A stretch of DNA of 64,000 nucleotides from assembly GCA_016292135.1 (NCBI GenBank), contig JAEFAZ010000001.1:460246-524245 (forward strand), written 5' to 3'. This document shows, piece after piece, positions 26,701-35,193 of the stretch. The translations under genes were made by a program, and so were the position numbers. The stretch's first letter is position 1, and each line of letters begins with the position of its first letter. The stretch is from Saccharofermentans sp. (GTDB taxonomy: Bacteria > Bacillota > Clostridia > Saccharofermentanales > Saccharofermentanaceae). The notes beneath the pieces are model-generated. The model was not told the DNA's origin. It saw only the letters and a list, made by a program, of their open reading frames with translations, and ran no database searches.

Positions 26701-26776
26701 GCACCTTTAGCTCAGATGGTAGAGCAACTGACTCTTAATCAGTGGGCCCCGGGTTCGAGTCCCTGAAGGTGCACCA
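26701..26776 (+). tRNA. tRNA-Lys (anticodon CTT)
   Basis: 76 bases including an encoded CCA. The acceptor stem GCACCTT/AAGGTGC is perfect. The anticodon arm ACTGA/TCAGT encloses the loop CTCTTAA, giving anticodon CTT. The T arm contains TTCGAGT. The second T-stem pair (C50-U64 by standard numbering) is mismatched. Confidence 0.94.
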
Positions 26777-26777
26777 G

Positions 26778-26806
26778 AAGACCGTAATCCAAGAGGTTAC
26801 GGTCTT
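26778..26806 (+). terminator. Terminator of tRNA-Lys
   Basis: A perfect 10-bp stem (26778-26787 with 26797-26806), directly after the CCA, ends in TTTT. Confidence 0.85.
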
Positions 26807-26929
26807 TTAATTTTGTACAGGGTTTTGTTTAATACTTTGTACACAAATTATTTATAGATTTGTCCCTTCTTTCATATATAATAGGGTTAATGAATATGCT
26901 TTATTGCATTGAGTTACGGAGGCTTAGAA

Positions 26930-27271
26930 GTGGCAAGGTCAGATGCGCTCATTGATAAGATTCGTAAGTTGGGTTCGAAGCAGAAGCTCGCTGCCCTTCT
27001 CAAATTCACGAGCGAGCCGGATCCCGCAGTAAGAGCTGAGGTTGCGATTGCTTTGGGACAGATTCCGACATACGACTCCGGTATGGCTCTTATCCCTCTT
27101 CTCAGGGATCAGGACCCCATGGTAAGAGCTGCAGCCGCTACTTCCGCAGCAGACATCAATGCCAAGCATTGCGAAGAATATGTCAAGAAACTGGCATTCG
27201 CTGATTCAGATCCTAATGTCCGTCAGGTTGCAAAAGCAGCATTTGACAGACTTAAGACAGTCCTTGTATAA
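26930..27271 (+). CDS. Small HEAT-repeat protein
   Basis: 113 residues from the GTG at 26930, which sits 7 bases after GGAGG. The frame is open further upstream, but that region contains the ribosome binding site. The protein consists of three helical repeats of about 31 residues, each with a D-P-x-V-R-A or similar turn (EPDPAVRAEVAIALG, DQDPMVRAAAATS, DSDPNVRQVAKAA). HEAT or PBS-lyase-like repeats mediate protein-protein contacts. No enzyme motif is present and the function is unknown. Confidence 0.8.
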   Translation: MARSDALIDKIRKLGSKQKLAALLKFTSEPDPAVRAEVAIALGQIPTYDSGMALIPLLRDQDPMVRAAAATSAADINAKHCEEYVKKLAFADSDPNVRQVAKAAFDRLKTVLV

Positions 27272-27298
27272 CAAGGTATTATTGATTCTCTCTATCAA

Positions 27299-27325
27299 AA
27301 ACTGCCCTTGAAGGGCAGTTTTTTT
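27299..27325. terminator. Bidirectional terminator
   Basis: A 9-bp stem (27301-27309 with 27311-27319) has T runs on both sides. It serves the HEAT-repeat gene (plus) and the third SLH gene (minus). Confidence 0.85.
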
Positions 27326-27346
27326 GCGCATGAATTCTAAGTTCTT

Positions 27347-29533
27347 TCAACCTTTACCGTTCACGTATTTATCATATTTATATAAGAACGTTACCATCTG
27401 TCTTCTAAGGCACTTGCCCTGGGGTTTGAAGGTGCCGTCGTCGTAGCCGGCGAGGATCTTCATGCCGGAGGCCCAGAGGGTTGCCTTGTAGAAGTAATCT
27501 TTAGTCTCTACGTCTGTAAATTTCTTCGCGTTCTTAGCGGGCTCGGGCTTGCCTGCCATCCTCCACAGGAAGGTTACCGTCTGTGCTCTGGTACATACCT
27601 TCTGGGGTTCGAACTTCGCAGCGGATACGCCTGTTGTGATACCGTTTTCGACAGCCCAGATAACCGGCTTATAGAAATAGTCACCGCTCTTGACATCATC
27701 AAACTTGCATGTCGTTGCCTTCGTCTTCGGTTCACCCTGAAGCCTGTAGAGGAATGTAACCATCTGTGCTCTTGTACAGTCGTTAGAAGGACGGAACTCG
27801 GTCTGGTTTGCATAACCTTTAACTACGCCTTTGGCTGTCAGGTAATTTGTCGGAGCATACCAGAAGTCACTGCTGTCAGTAACATCTTTATATAAAACCG
27901 TGACGGTGCATGTTGCTGTCGTTCCTCCGGCAGATGCTGTGACCGTAACGGTTCCGGCCATCTTTGCAGTTACCTTGCCGTTCTTATTCACTGTTGCGAT
28001 CTTGTTGTCTGAAGACTTCCATGCAACATCAGTTGAAGTTCCTTCTGCTTCAGCCTTCAAAATTAAGGAACTGCCACATACCAAAGAATCTTTTTTCTTA
28101 TTGATCTTAATAGTAGTCAAGGCAGGAATCTCGCGTGTCTCTTTTCTTCCGCAATCTGAACAGGTGCGGGTCTCAACACCCTTCTTTCCAACCTGAGCCT
28201 GTGTGGTTACAATCCATTTCCCCCAGTTGTGTGAAGGCACCAGCTTTACTGACCTTGCGGATGCATTATTAGCCGTTCCAATATAGTAAACCTGTCCGCT
28301 CAGATCCGACAGTTTCCCATCTTCAGGTTCAGTTATCTTCACACATCGAAGATCGATCTTGCCAGCTATAAATCCGACTGCTGTATCTCTCGCACTTGCA
28401 GAAAGATATGAGTTTTCTATGGTCAGTGATACTGTATTATATTCACTGGCTATTCCCATATAATTGGATGTCAATTCGATATTTGCATCTATTATCTTCA
28501 ATCCGCCGGTAATTATTTGAATAGTAAACTCTGCAGAAGGAGCCGATAATGTAAGTTTTCCCGGACCCGTGATAGTTGTTTCTTTAAAAATCAGGATAGC
28601 ATAATTACATGTGGTATCGATCTTAACATCTTTATTCACCTTGATAGTAAGATCCTGATTAAGATTTGTTATACCGTCAGAATGTAAATTAATATTCTCA
28701 TTCAGTTCAAGAGTATTTGTTTCCGGAATATATACAGCTTCCTTTTTGCCTTTACCAAGAATATCATCCTTGTTTGCCTTTGTAACAGGTATATCTCCGA
28801 CTATAAGACCATATCCGGGAATGATCCGGGCTTTTTTTGCTTTCCCTCCACTTGGATAACATACTGCATAACCGGAGGGAAATCCACCACCAACATAACG
28901 GACACTGTAACCATCACATATAGCAGCATCTTTAAGTTCGATACCCTTTTGAATGTAGCAGATAGCGCGCTCGCCGCAATCGCAGACTATGTTTGAATTA
29001 TCGATGATGATTTTTTCTTCCTGGGTTGCGCCACCTTCGATCCCGGCAGGTCCCGATAAATATAGATTGGCATCTTTAATGGTCAGTTCATAGCAGAGTA
29101 TGATACAACCAGCTTCGGGTGCGGATACGTAAAGTCTTCCCGGTCCGGTGATCGTAGTATCAGCAGCAAAGGAAAAAGCACAACTATCTTCCGATTTTAT
29201 CTTGATATCTTTTGTGACTTTGATCGTAAGACCCGGAATGCTGTGAAAAAAGCAAATACTGTCAGCTGTTATATCCCCATTAAGTTCAAGAGTATTTGTT
29301 TCAGGGATATAAACTGCTTCTTTTTTGCCTTTACCCAATATATCATCTTTATTTGCGTCCGTTACCTGGATCCCGGCAATACGGATATCATATGTCTCCT
29401 TAACAGGATCTACACCTGCGGCTGAAACATTATCTTTGATGTTGGCCACTCCCGGAAAACAGAAGATGATCAATGCGATCATCAAGATCGAAAAAAATGA
29501 CAACCCGGTCTTTAATGATAGATTCTTAGTCAT
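27347..29533 (-). CDS. Secreted SLH-anchored protein with duplicated beta-rich N-terminal module
   Basis: 728 residues, ATG preceded by GGGGG. After a signal peptide (1-38) come two related modules of about 185 residues (about 50-235 and 240-425). Both start with V-T-x-A-N-K-D-D-I-L-G-K-G-K-K-E-A and contain ETNTLELN, (D)LTIKV-KD(V/I)KI and TTITGPG(R/K)L. The pattern of short hydrophobic strands resembles a right-handed beta-helix. A Cys pair (CSDC) follows in the segment after HNWGKW, then a Big_2-like domain (about 475-550) and three SLH domains (about 550-725). The C-terminal 250 residues match those of the two SLH proteins at 2-9.4 kb. It is probably a wall-bound surface protein; its ligand is unknown. 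Confidence 0.83.
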   Translation of the reverse strand: MTKNLSLKTGLSFFSILMIALIIFCFPGVANIKDNVSAAGVDPVKETYDIRIAGIQVTDANKDDILGKGKKEAVYIPETNTLELNGDITADSICFFHSIPGLTIKVTKDIKIKSEDSCAFSFAADTTITGPGRLYVSAPEAGCIILCYELTIKDANLYLSGPAGIEGGATQEEKIIIDNSNIVCDCGERAICYIQKGIELKDAAICDGYSVRYVGGGFPSGYAVCYPSGGKAKKARIIPGYGLIVGDIPVTKANKDDILGKGKKEAVYIPETNTLELNENINLHSDGITNLNQDLTIKVNKDVKIDTTCNYAILIFKETTITGPGKLTLSAPSAEFTIQIITGGLKIIDANIELTSNYMGIASEYNTVSLTIENSYLSASARDTAVGFIAGKIDLRCVKITEPEDGKLSDLSGQVYYIGTANNASARSVKLVPSHNWGKWIVTTQAQVGKKGVETRTCSDCGRKETREIPALTTIKINKKKDSLVCGSSLILKAEAEGTSTDVAWKSSDNKIATVNKNGKVTAKMAGTVTVTASAGGTTATCTVTVLYKDVTDSSDFWYAPTNYLTAKGVVKGYANQTEFRPSNDCTRAQMVTFLYRLQGEPKTKATTCKFDDVKSGDYFYKPVIWAVENGITTGVSAAKFEPQKVCTRAQTVTFLWRMAGKPEPAKNAKKFTDVETKDYFYKATLWASGMKILAGYDDGTFKPQGKCLRRQMVTFLYKYDKYVNGKG

Positions 29534-29553
29534 GTTACCCCCAATATTTTCTT

Positions 29554-30213
29554 TTATTCTATATTTGCGATCTCCCCTGCTTTCTTATATACGGAATCAG
29601 CGGGGACAAAACCTCTTACGCTGGACAAAGGATAGATCCTCGAGTTGCGGCCGACAACAGTTCCGGGATTTAAGATCGAACCGCAGCCGACTTCGACAAA
29701 GTCACCTACGATCGCACCCATCTTCTTAAGGCCGGTCTCGACATTGACCTCTTCTGATTTAACGACCACAAGAGTCTTGTCGGATTTAACATTAGATGTA
29801 ATGGATCCTGCTCCCATATGCGCCTTATATCCCAGAATTGAATCGCCTACATAGTTGTAGTGAGGGACCTGGACATTATCGAACAGGATCACGTTCTTAA
29901 GTTCTGTGGAATTGCCTACCACTGCATTAGCGCCGACTATTGCATTTCCTCTTATAAACGCGCAGTGTCTTACTTCAGCATCAGGTCCGATGATGACATT
30001 GGAGCCTATGTAAGCAGAATCAAATACTTTGGCGCTTTTCGCGATCCAGACATTGTCTCCTTTGTGATCGTAGACCTCAGGATCCAATGTTGGTCCGGTC
30101 TTCTTTATGAAATCTCCTATAGCGGGCAGAACTTCCCAGGGATAGTCAACAGCCTCGAAAAGGTCTGCTGCAATCGTATGGGAAAGATCCAGATAATCAC
30201 TTATCTTATACAT
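29554..30213 (-). CDS. Left-handed beta-helix sugar nucleotide acetyltransferase-like protein
   Basis: 219 residues. It lacks the uridylyltransferase half of GlmU. The hexapeptide-repeat region (about 55-200) contains GNSTELKN, VPHYNYVGDS and GAGSITSNVKSDK, matching the acetyltransferase part of archaeal-type bifunctional sugar-1-phosphate enzymes. The H-x-x-Y pair in PHYNY is retained. The GlmU catalytic His before VGN is Val here. It is 12 bases downstream of glmM, which makes glucosamine 1-phosphate, so I infer that it acetylates that product or a related amino sugar phosphate. Another enzyme would supply the nucleotidyl transfer. Specificity is unproven. Confidence 0.7.
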   Translation of the reverse strand: MYKISDYLDLSHTIAADLFEAVDYPWEVLPAIGDFIKKTGPTLDPEVYDHKGDNVWIAKSAKVFDSAYIGSNVIIGPDAEVRHCAFIRGNAIVGANAVVGNSTELKNVILFDNVQVPHYNYVGDSILGYKAHMGAGSITSNVKSDKTLVVVKSEEVNVETGLKKMGAIVGDFVEVGCGSILNPGTVVGRNSRIYPLSSVRGFVPADSVYKKAGEIANIE

Positions 30214-30225
30214 CGCATATCTCCC

Positions 30226-31587
30226 TTATTTATTTCCGTATTTATTCTCGATAAGGCCAGCTATGCCCTTAGCCATCTTACCGATCTTATCGGGGTCATC
30301 ACCTTCTAACATGACCCTTATGACAGGCTCAGTACCGGAGGGCCTTACGAGGATCCTTCCGCTGCCGTTAAGTTCTGCTTCGTAATCAGAGATAAGAGCT
30401 TTTATTTCAGCATCATCCATGGCCTTCTGTTTGCTGTCATCGGAAACCCTGGCAGGGATAAGAACCTGCGGCAGGATCCTTACACATGAGCAAAGCTCTG
30501 ATGCGCTCTTGCCTGATCTTACGATCGAATCGAGGAAGACTAATGCCGTGAGCATGCCGTCGCCTGTTGTCGAATATTCTGAAAGGATAACGTGTCCGCT
30601 CTGCTCGCCGCCAAGAACAAAACCGTCCTTCTTCATGGCTTCGATGACATATCGGTCTCCGACCTTGGTCTTTACGAGCTTTATGCCTTTGTCCTTTGCC
30701 ATGATATCAACACCCAGGTTGCTCATTACGGTAACTACGAGCGTATCGTCCTTAAGTCTTCCCTGCTCTTTCAAAGACAGGGCAAGGGAAGCCATTATCT
30801 GATCTCCGTCAAGGATATTGCCTTCCTTATCGCATGCCAGGAATCTGTCGGCGTCACCGTCGAAAGCAAAGCCCATGTCAGCTCCCTCTCTTACGACTGT
30901 CTCAGCAAGGAGTTCAAGATGGGTCGAGCCGCAGTCACGGTTGATATTGATGCCGTCGGGTGTGTTGCCGACCATTACGAGCTGGGCGCCAGTAAGTCCG
31001 AATACAGTTTCCGCATAGTCAGAAGATGCGCCGTTGGCGCAGTCTATTACGATCTTTCTGCCCTTGGCGTCAGGACATAAGGATCTGATCAGATAATCCG
31101 TATAGAACTTCATGGCCTGAGGAAATTCCTCTACGATGCCTAATCCCTCACCTTCGGGAAGATCTTTATAGTAAGAGTCGAAATCAGCCAATATCTTCTC
31201 GATCTCTTCTTCTGTCTCATCGGGAAGCTTGTATCCGTCACGGCTGAAGAACTTGATGCCGTTATACTCGAATGAATTATGGGATGCGGAGATCATGACG
31301 CCGCAGTCTAAGCCAGATGTCCTGGTAACATAAGCGATGCCGGGTGTCGGGATAACGCCTGCCAGCATTGCATCGTAGCCTGCCGCAGTGATGCCTGCTG
31401 CAAGAGCAGCTTCGAGCATCGTGCCGGAGATCCTTGTATCGCGTCCTATCAGTATCCTGCCCTTCTTATCAGAAGACCCTCCTGCCAGGACTTTCGCGCC
31501 TGCGTATCCTAATCTGAATGCAAGCCTTGCATCGAGCTTGCCGTTTGCTATTCCTCTTACTCCGTCTGTTCCAAATAATCCGGACAT
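30226..31587 (-). CDS. glmM: Phosphoglucosamine mutase
   Basis: 453 residues from the ATG at 31587, where the protein begins with the family's typical MSGLFGTDGVRGIAN. The frame extends 14 codons further upstream into the end of cdaA. A GGAGG site lies 13-14 bases before this ATG, a slightly long spacing. The active-site phosphoserine loop GVMISASHNSFEYNGIKFF, the metal-binding DGDADR and the C-terminal RPSGTEP loop are all present. GlmM converts glucosamine 6-phosphate to glucosamine 1-phosphate for peptidoglycan. In Firmicutes it is classically co-transcribed with cdaA, and CdaA and GlmM interact. Confidence 0.95.
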   Translation of the reverse strand: MSGLFGTDGVRGIANGKLDARLAFRLGYAGAKVLAGGSSDKKGRILIGRDTRISGTMLEAALAAGITAAGYDAMLAGVIPTPGIAYVTRTSGLDCGVMISASHNSFEYNGIKFFSRDGYKLPDETEEEIEKILADFDSYYKDLPEGEGLGIVEEFPQAMKFYTDYLIRSLCPDAKGRKIVIDCANGASSDYAETVFGLTGAQLVMVGNTPDGININRDCGSTHLELLAETVVREGADMGFAFDGDADRFLACDKEGNILDGDQIMASLALSLKEQGRLKDDTLVVTVMSNLGVDIMAKDKGIKLVKTKVGDRYVIEAMKKDGFVLGGEQSGHVILSEYSTTGDGMLTALVFLDSIVRSGKSASELCSCVRILPQVLIPARVSDDSKQKAMDDAEIKALISDYEAELNGSGRILVRPSGTEPVIRVMLEGDDPDKIGKMAKGIAGLIENKYGNK

Positions 31588-31625
31588 GATTGTACTGTCT
31601 ACCTCCAAATATTTAAAGAAAGATA

Positions 31626-33035
31626 TCAATCCAATGAATAGACCGTGACCGACACCTTATTCGGGAGCTGCCTTTCCACACGGAAATAACGGTTGTCTCC
31701 CTTGGATCCGACAACAACGTCAAGGTTATATACACCTGATGACTTCGCATCGATATCCTTGTAATCGATGGTTGCCGTGATATCGGATGAAGTGATGCTG
31801 CCTATGGCATTCTTACGGCCGACGATCGTGAGTTCACACTCTTTGACAGGAGTCGTTATATCGATACCCTTGGGAACATTATCCTTGGGATATGTGATAG
31901 GGACCGTAAGGGTCCTCGTAACGACAGGGTTGTTCTGGATCTGGATATAGAGCCATAAGGTAAGCGAAAGGATAAAAGACAGGATAAGGAAGAATACCTT
32001 CTGTCCTATGCTTATGCTCTGGAAACCGTTGATGTCGGCAGCCTCGCGTGTGCGGACTTCAGGCGTCTCAGCGATTATGCCGCCTGCTTCAACTTGGGTC
32101 GTCTTCTTATGGTCAGGCTCGGACACGCCCTTCTTCTTTCCGTGGGCGTTGAACTTCTTATGTTCAGCAGGATCTGCAACACCGAGCAGATATGAAAGGT
32201 TTGCCTTGAGTTCCTCTGCAGAGCTCATCTCGAAGAGCCTGCCGTTGACTGCAACGGATATCGTTCCTCTCTCCTCTGATACGACTACTACGACAGTATC
32301 GCCGAGTTCGCTCGCTCCGACAGCAGCGCGGTGACGTGTGCCGGATTTTTCGAGCTCATGCATCGTAACTGACAAAGGCACATGACATCTTGCTGCGATG
32401 ATGACGCCGTTCCTGATGAGAAGTGCTCCGTCGTGCATGGGTGAGCCTTTGTAGAATATGCTCTGAAGGACAGAGCTCGTAACCGTGGATTCGAAGTGAA
32501 CCGCATTCTCCTGCTCGGTAAGTTCGTTAAGCTTGGTATTGCGCTCGATAAGAATGAGAGCGCCGGTATATGATGCAGACATGGCAGCACATGCGGAGCA
32601 GATCTCCTTGATCATGAGCTTGGTCTGGTCCTTGTATGAATCGTTTGTCTTCTTAACGAAGATGCCCTTGACCTGACCTGAGGTCCTGATACCGACCGTC
32701 TCGAGAACCCTTCTTAATTCGGGCTGGAAGAGGATGATAAAGAGTATCGCGAAAACATAGAGCAGCCTGTTGAACAGGAAGGATACCATGTCCATGCCGA
32801 GGATCGAACAGAACAATACAAACAGAAGGACGAGTACGATACCCTTGATAAGCTGCCAGGCGCGTGTCTGTCTTACGAAAAGGAATATCCAGAAGAACAT
32901 CATCGTGACGACAAATATATCGAGGATATAGCGGACAAAGTCCCATTTGTTGCCGAAGAAGATATAACCGCTGCTCAAACTGCGGAATAATTCGTTGATA
33001 AACTTGATGATCTCTGTAATAAAATCGCTGCCCAT
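31626..33035 (-). CDS. cdaA: Diadenylate cyclase CdaA fused to a YbbR/CdaR domain
   Basis: 469 residues in one frame. The N-terminal part is CdaA: three membrane helices (about 38-110) and a DisA_N cyclase domain (about 115-260) with MHDGALL and GTRHRAAVG, the two ATP/metal motifs. CdaA makes c-di-AMP from two ATP. After a charged linker (about 285-335) comes another membrane helix (about 345-366) and a single YbbR domain (about 375-465), as found in the activator/regulator CdaR. In most Firmicutes cdaA and cdaR are separate overlapping genes before glmM. Here they are one polypeptide, still upstream of glmM. The YbbR part would face outside. No frameshift or internal stop is involved. Confidence 0.9.
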   Translation of the reverse strand: MGSDFITEIIKFINELFRSLSSGYIFFGNKWDFVRYILDIFVVTMMFFWIFLFVRQTRAWQLIKGIVLVLLFVLFCSILGMDMVSFLFNRLLYVFAILFIILFQPELRRVLETVGIRTSGQVKGIFVKKTNDSYKDQTKLMIKEICSACAAMSASYTGALILIERNTKLNELTEQENAVHFESTVTSSVLQSIFYKGSPMHDGALLIRNGVIIAARCHVPLSVTMHELEKSGTRHRAAVGASELGDTVVVVVSEERGTISVAVNGRLFEMSSAEELKANLSYLLGVADPAEHKKFNAHGKKKGVSEPDHKKTTQVEAGGIIAETPEVRTREAADINGFQSISIGQKVFFLILSFILSLTLWLYIQIQNNPVVTRTLTVPITYPKDNVPKGIDITTPVKECELTIVGRKNAIGSITSSDITATIDYKDIDAKSSGVYNLDVVVGSKGDNRYFRVERQLPNKVSVTVYSLD

Positions 33036-33078
33036 AAGTTCCGTCCGGTTTATCTTCGTTATGGAAAATCCAACTGAT

Positions 33079-33087
33079 ATTATAGCA
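33079..33087 (-). promoter_or_regulatory. Extended -10 promoter of the cdaA-glmM operon
   Basis: TGC-TATAAT on the minus strand, about 45 bases before the cdaA ATG. There is no good -35. Confidence 0.55.
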
Positions 33088-33124
33088 TATTATAATCAAT
33101 GTTTAATGAATGCATCTTGCGGCA

Positions 33125-35020
33125 TTATTCTTCGCTCAGTGCAAGATACTCCTCATAAAGGCTTTCAAGGGATGCAGCATTGTCGGAATACTCCCTGTAG
33201 AGGCTGTCATCCTTGGCTGAAGCGAACATGCCTTCAAGCTCCGCCTGCCTGGCTTCGAGCCTCTCTATCTCGTTTTCTATCTGACGGATCTTATTTCTTT
33301 CGGCGGCCCTTTCCTTCCTTGCCTTGGCCTTGTTAACGGGCATCTCTTCTTCAGCTTTCTTTTCCTGAGTTCCTTCCGCGTCAGAACTTGCTGAAGTCTC
33401 TGTCAGAGCCTTCTTGCAGGCATTCCTGTAGTAGGAATACTTATCGAAAAGCGTTGCCGTAGTCCCAATGAATCCCAATACCCTGTCTGCACACTTTTCG
33501 ATGAAATATCTGTCATGGCTTACACAGATGACCGCACCGTCATACATGCCGATCGCATCTTCAAGGATCTCCCTGGATCTCATATCCAGATGATTGGTGG
33601 GCTCGTCAAGGAAAAGGATATCGGGAGATTCCGCGAGCAGGCACGCAAGATAAAGCCTGGACCTCTCACCACCCGACAGGACCTTGATCTTCTTAAAGAC
33701 ATCGTCTCCCGTGAAACCGAACCTCGCAAGATATGTCCTTGATGCGGAAACAGTCATGTCCGTTCTCGATACGAGCTCATCGTAACAGGTCAAATCCTCA
33801 TCATCAAAGGGAACGAACTGTCCCATGATGCCGCATCTTGCAGTCTCACTTATCAGTATCTTTCCGGTAAAACCTATAACTTTGCCGAGAAGGATATTGA
33901 GCATCGTCGTCTTGCCGCAGCCGTTTGGGCCGCAGATAAAGATCTTATCATTTGCCTTCAGTTCAAAGCTTATGTTTTCGAACAGTTTCTGATCATCAAA
34001 AGACATTCCGACGTCAGATGCCTTTAAAAGGATCTTATCTTCCGCGCCGCTCCTTTCAACCGGAACCGGTGCAAAGCTCATCCTGGCAAAATCAGAGGGC
34101 ATCTTGGCCTTCTCCTTTTCGAGGATGGCGCCAAGCTTATCTATCATCTTCTCACGCTGATGATAGCCTGATATGTTGCGGTGAGACAGGAATGTCTGCT
34201 TAACTTCCTCCTGATGCGACAGCTCTTTCTCGAGAGCTTCTATCCTGTCCTGCTGCATCTTCATAAAGGCAGCTTTCTGCTCGACATAGCTTGTATAGTT
34301 GCCCCTGTAACAGGTGACATGTCCTCCGTCGAGCTCGATTATCCTGTCGGCGAACCTGTCGATAAAGAATCTGTCGTGGGATATAACAAAGACCGCTCCG
34401 CCGTAAGATGCCAGAAAATCTTCAAGCCACTCTGCAGCATCGACATCCAGATGGTTCGTAGGCTCATCGAGCATAAGTATGTCCGGGTGTTCGACTGTGA
34501 GCCTCGCAAGAGCGACTCTCATCAACTCTCCTCCCGACAGGCCTTCCAAGTCAGCCCTGTCCTTAAGGTAGGCTATGCCCAATCCTGCCATGGCGGATGT
34601 TACGCTGTATTCATAATCGTATCCGCCGAGTGACTCAAATTCTTCAGTTGCCTGCGTAAATCTTTCCATCGCTTCGGCGAGCTTATCGGAGTCGTCTGCA
34701 CAAAGGCTTATCTGCTGCTGGGCATCGTTCATCTTCTCCTCGGCTTCGATAAGGGCTCTCGGCATCAGTGAAACATTGGAAAAATGCATGTCATTGACAT
34801 TCTGGGACAGATACCCGATGACAGTATTGCCGTGGGTTATGACCTTGCCAGAATCCGGTCTTACAAGACCTTCGATGATCTTGAAGAGAGTCGATTTGCC
34901 GGCACCGTTATCGCCGATAAAAGCTATCTTATCTCCCTTGTTTATGCGGAAAGACACCCCGTCGAGGATCTCCCTCGAGGAGTAAGACATGTGTATATCT
35001 TCAAGACTTAAATATGGCAC
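33125..35020 (-). CDS. ABC-F family ATPase
   Basis: 631 residues with a GTG start 7 bases after GGAG. Two nucleotide-binding domains are joined by the ABC-F linker. Walker A motifs are GDNGAGKST (about 36-44) and GPNGCGKTT (about 365). Signature motifs are LSGGEL and LSGGER, each followed by LDEPTNHLD. There are no membrane helices. A C-terminal coiled coil (about 545-625) is present. ABC-F proteins act on the ribosome, as translation factors or in protection against antibiotics. The architecture resembles YdiF/Uup-type housekeeping members rather than dedicated resistance proteins; that distinction is uncertain. Confidence 0.9.
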   Translation of the reverse strand: MPYLSLEDIHMSYSSREILDGVSFRINKGDKIAFIGDNGAGKSTLFKIIEGLVRPDSGKVITHGNTVIGYLSQNVNDMHFSNVSLMPRALIEAEEKMNDAQQQISLCADDSDKLAEAMERFTQATEEFESLGGYDYEYSVTSAMAGLGIAYLKDRADLEGLSGGELMRVALARLTVEHPDILMLDEPTNHLDVDAAEWLEDFLASYGGAVFVISHDRFFIDRFADRIIELDGGHVTCYRGNYTSYVEQKAAFMKMQQDRIEALEKELSHQEEVKQTFLSHRNISGYHQREKMIDKLGAILEKEKAKMPSDFARMSFAPVPVERSGAEDKILLKASDVGMSFDDQKLFENISFELKANDKIFICGPNGCGKTTMLNILLGKVIGFTGKILISETARCGIMGQFVPFDDEDLTCYDELVSRTDMTVSASRTYLARFGFTGDDVFKKIKVLSGGERSRLYLACLLAESPDILFLDEPTNHLDMRSREILEDAIGMYDGAVICVSHDRYFIEKCADRVLGFIGTTATLFDKYSYYRNACKKALTETSASSDAEGTQEKKAEEEMPVNKAKARKERAAERNKIRQIENEIERLEARQAELEGMFASAKDDSLYREYSDNAASLESLYEEYLALSEE

Positions 35021-35109
35021 TTATTATCTCCGTTCAGTCTGACCTTGCAAAAAACTATTGCCAAATATCAGATAATCCATATAATGATACAACATAATAT
35101 CATTCTTTG

Positions 35110-35139
35110 TTGACTATAAAAGCGGAAGTTCTGTATAGG
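35110..35139 (+). promoter_or_regulatory. Promoter of the MATE transporter gene
   Basis: TTGACT (35110-35115) and TATAGG (35134-35139) with 18-base spacing. A leader of about 50 bases with no recognised riboswitch leads to AGGAGG and the ATG at 35194. Confidence 0.5.
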
Positions 35140-35193
35140 GGGCTCATTACAGCAACCGCAGCAAGTCACGACCAAACTCAGGAGGACTGTTAG

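Noticed and set aside
31588..31629. Upstream start of glmM
   Set aside because: The family's conserved N terminus begins at the ATG at 31587; the extra codons overlap the ribosome binding site and the end of cdaA.
35140..35193. Riboswitch in the MATE gene leader
   Set aside because: The leader is about 50 bases, shows no conserved aptamer motif that I can identify and has no terminator hairpin.
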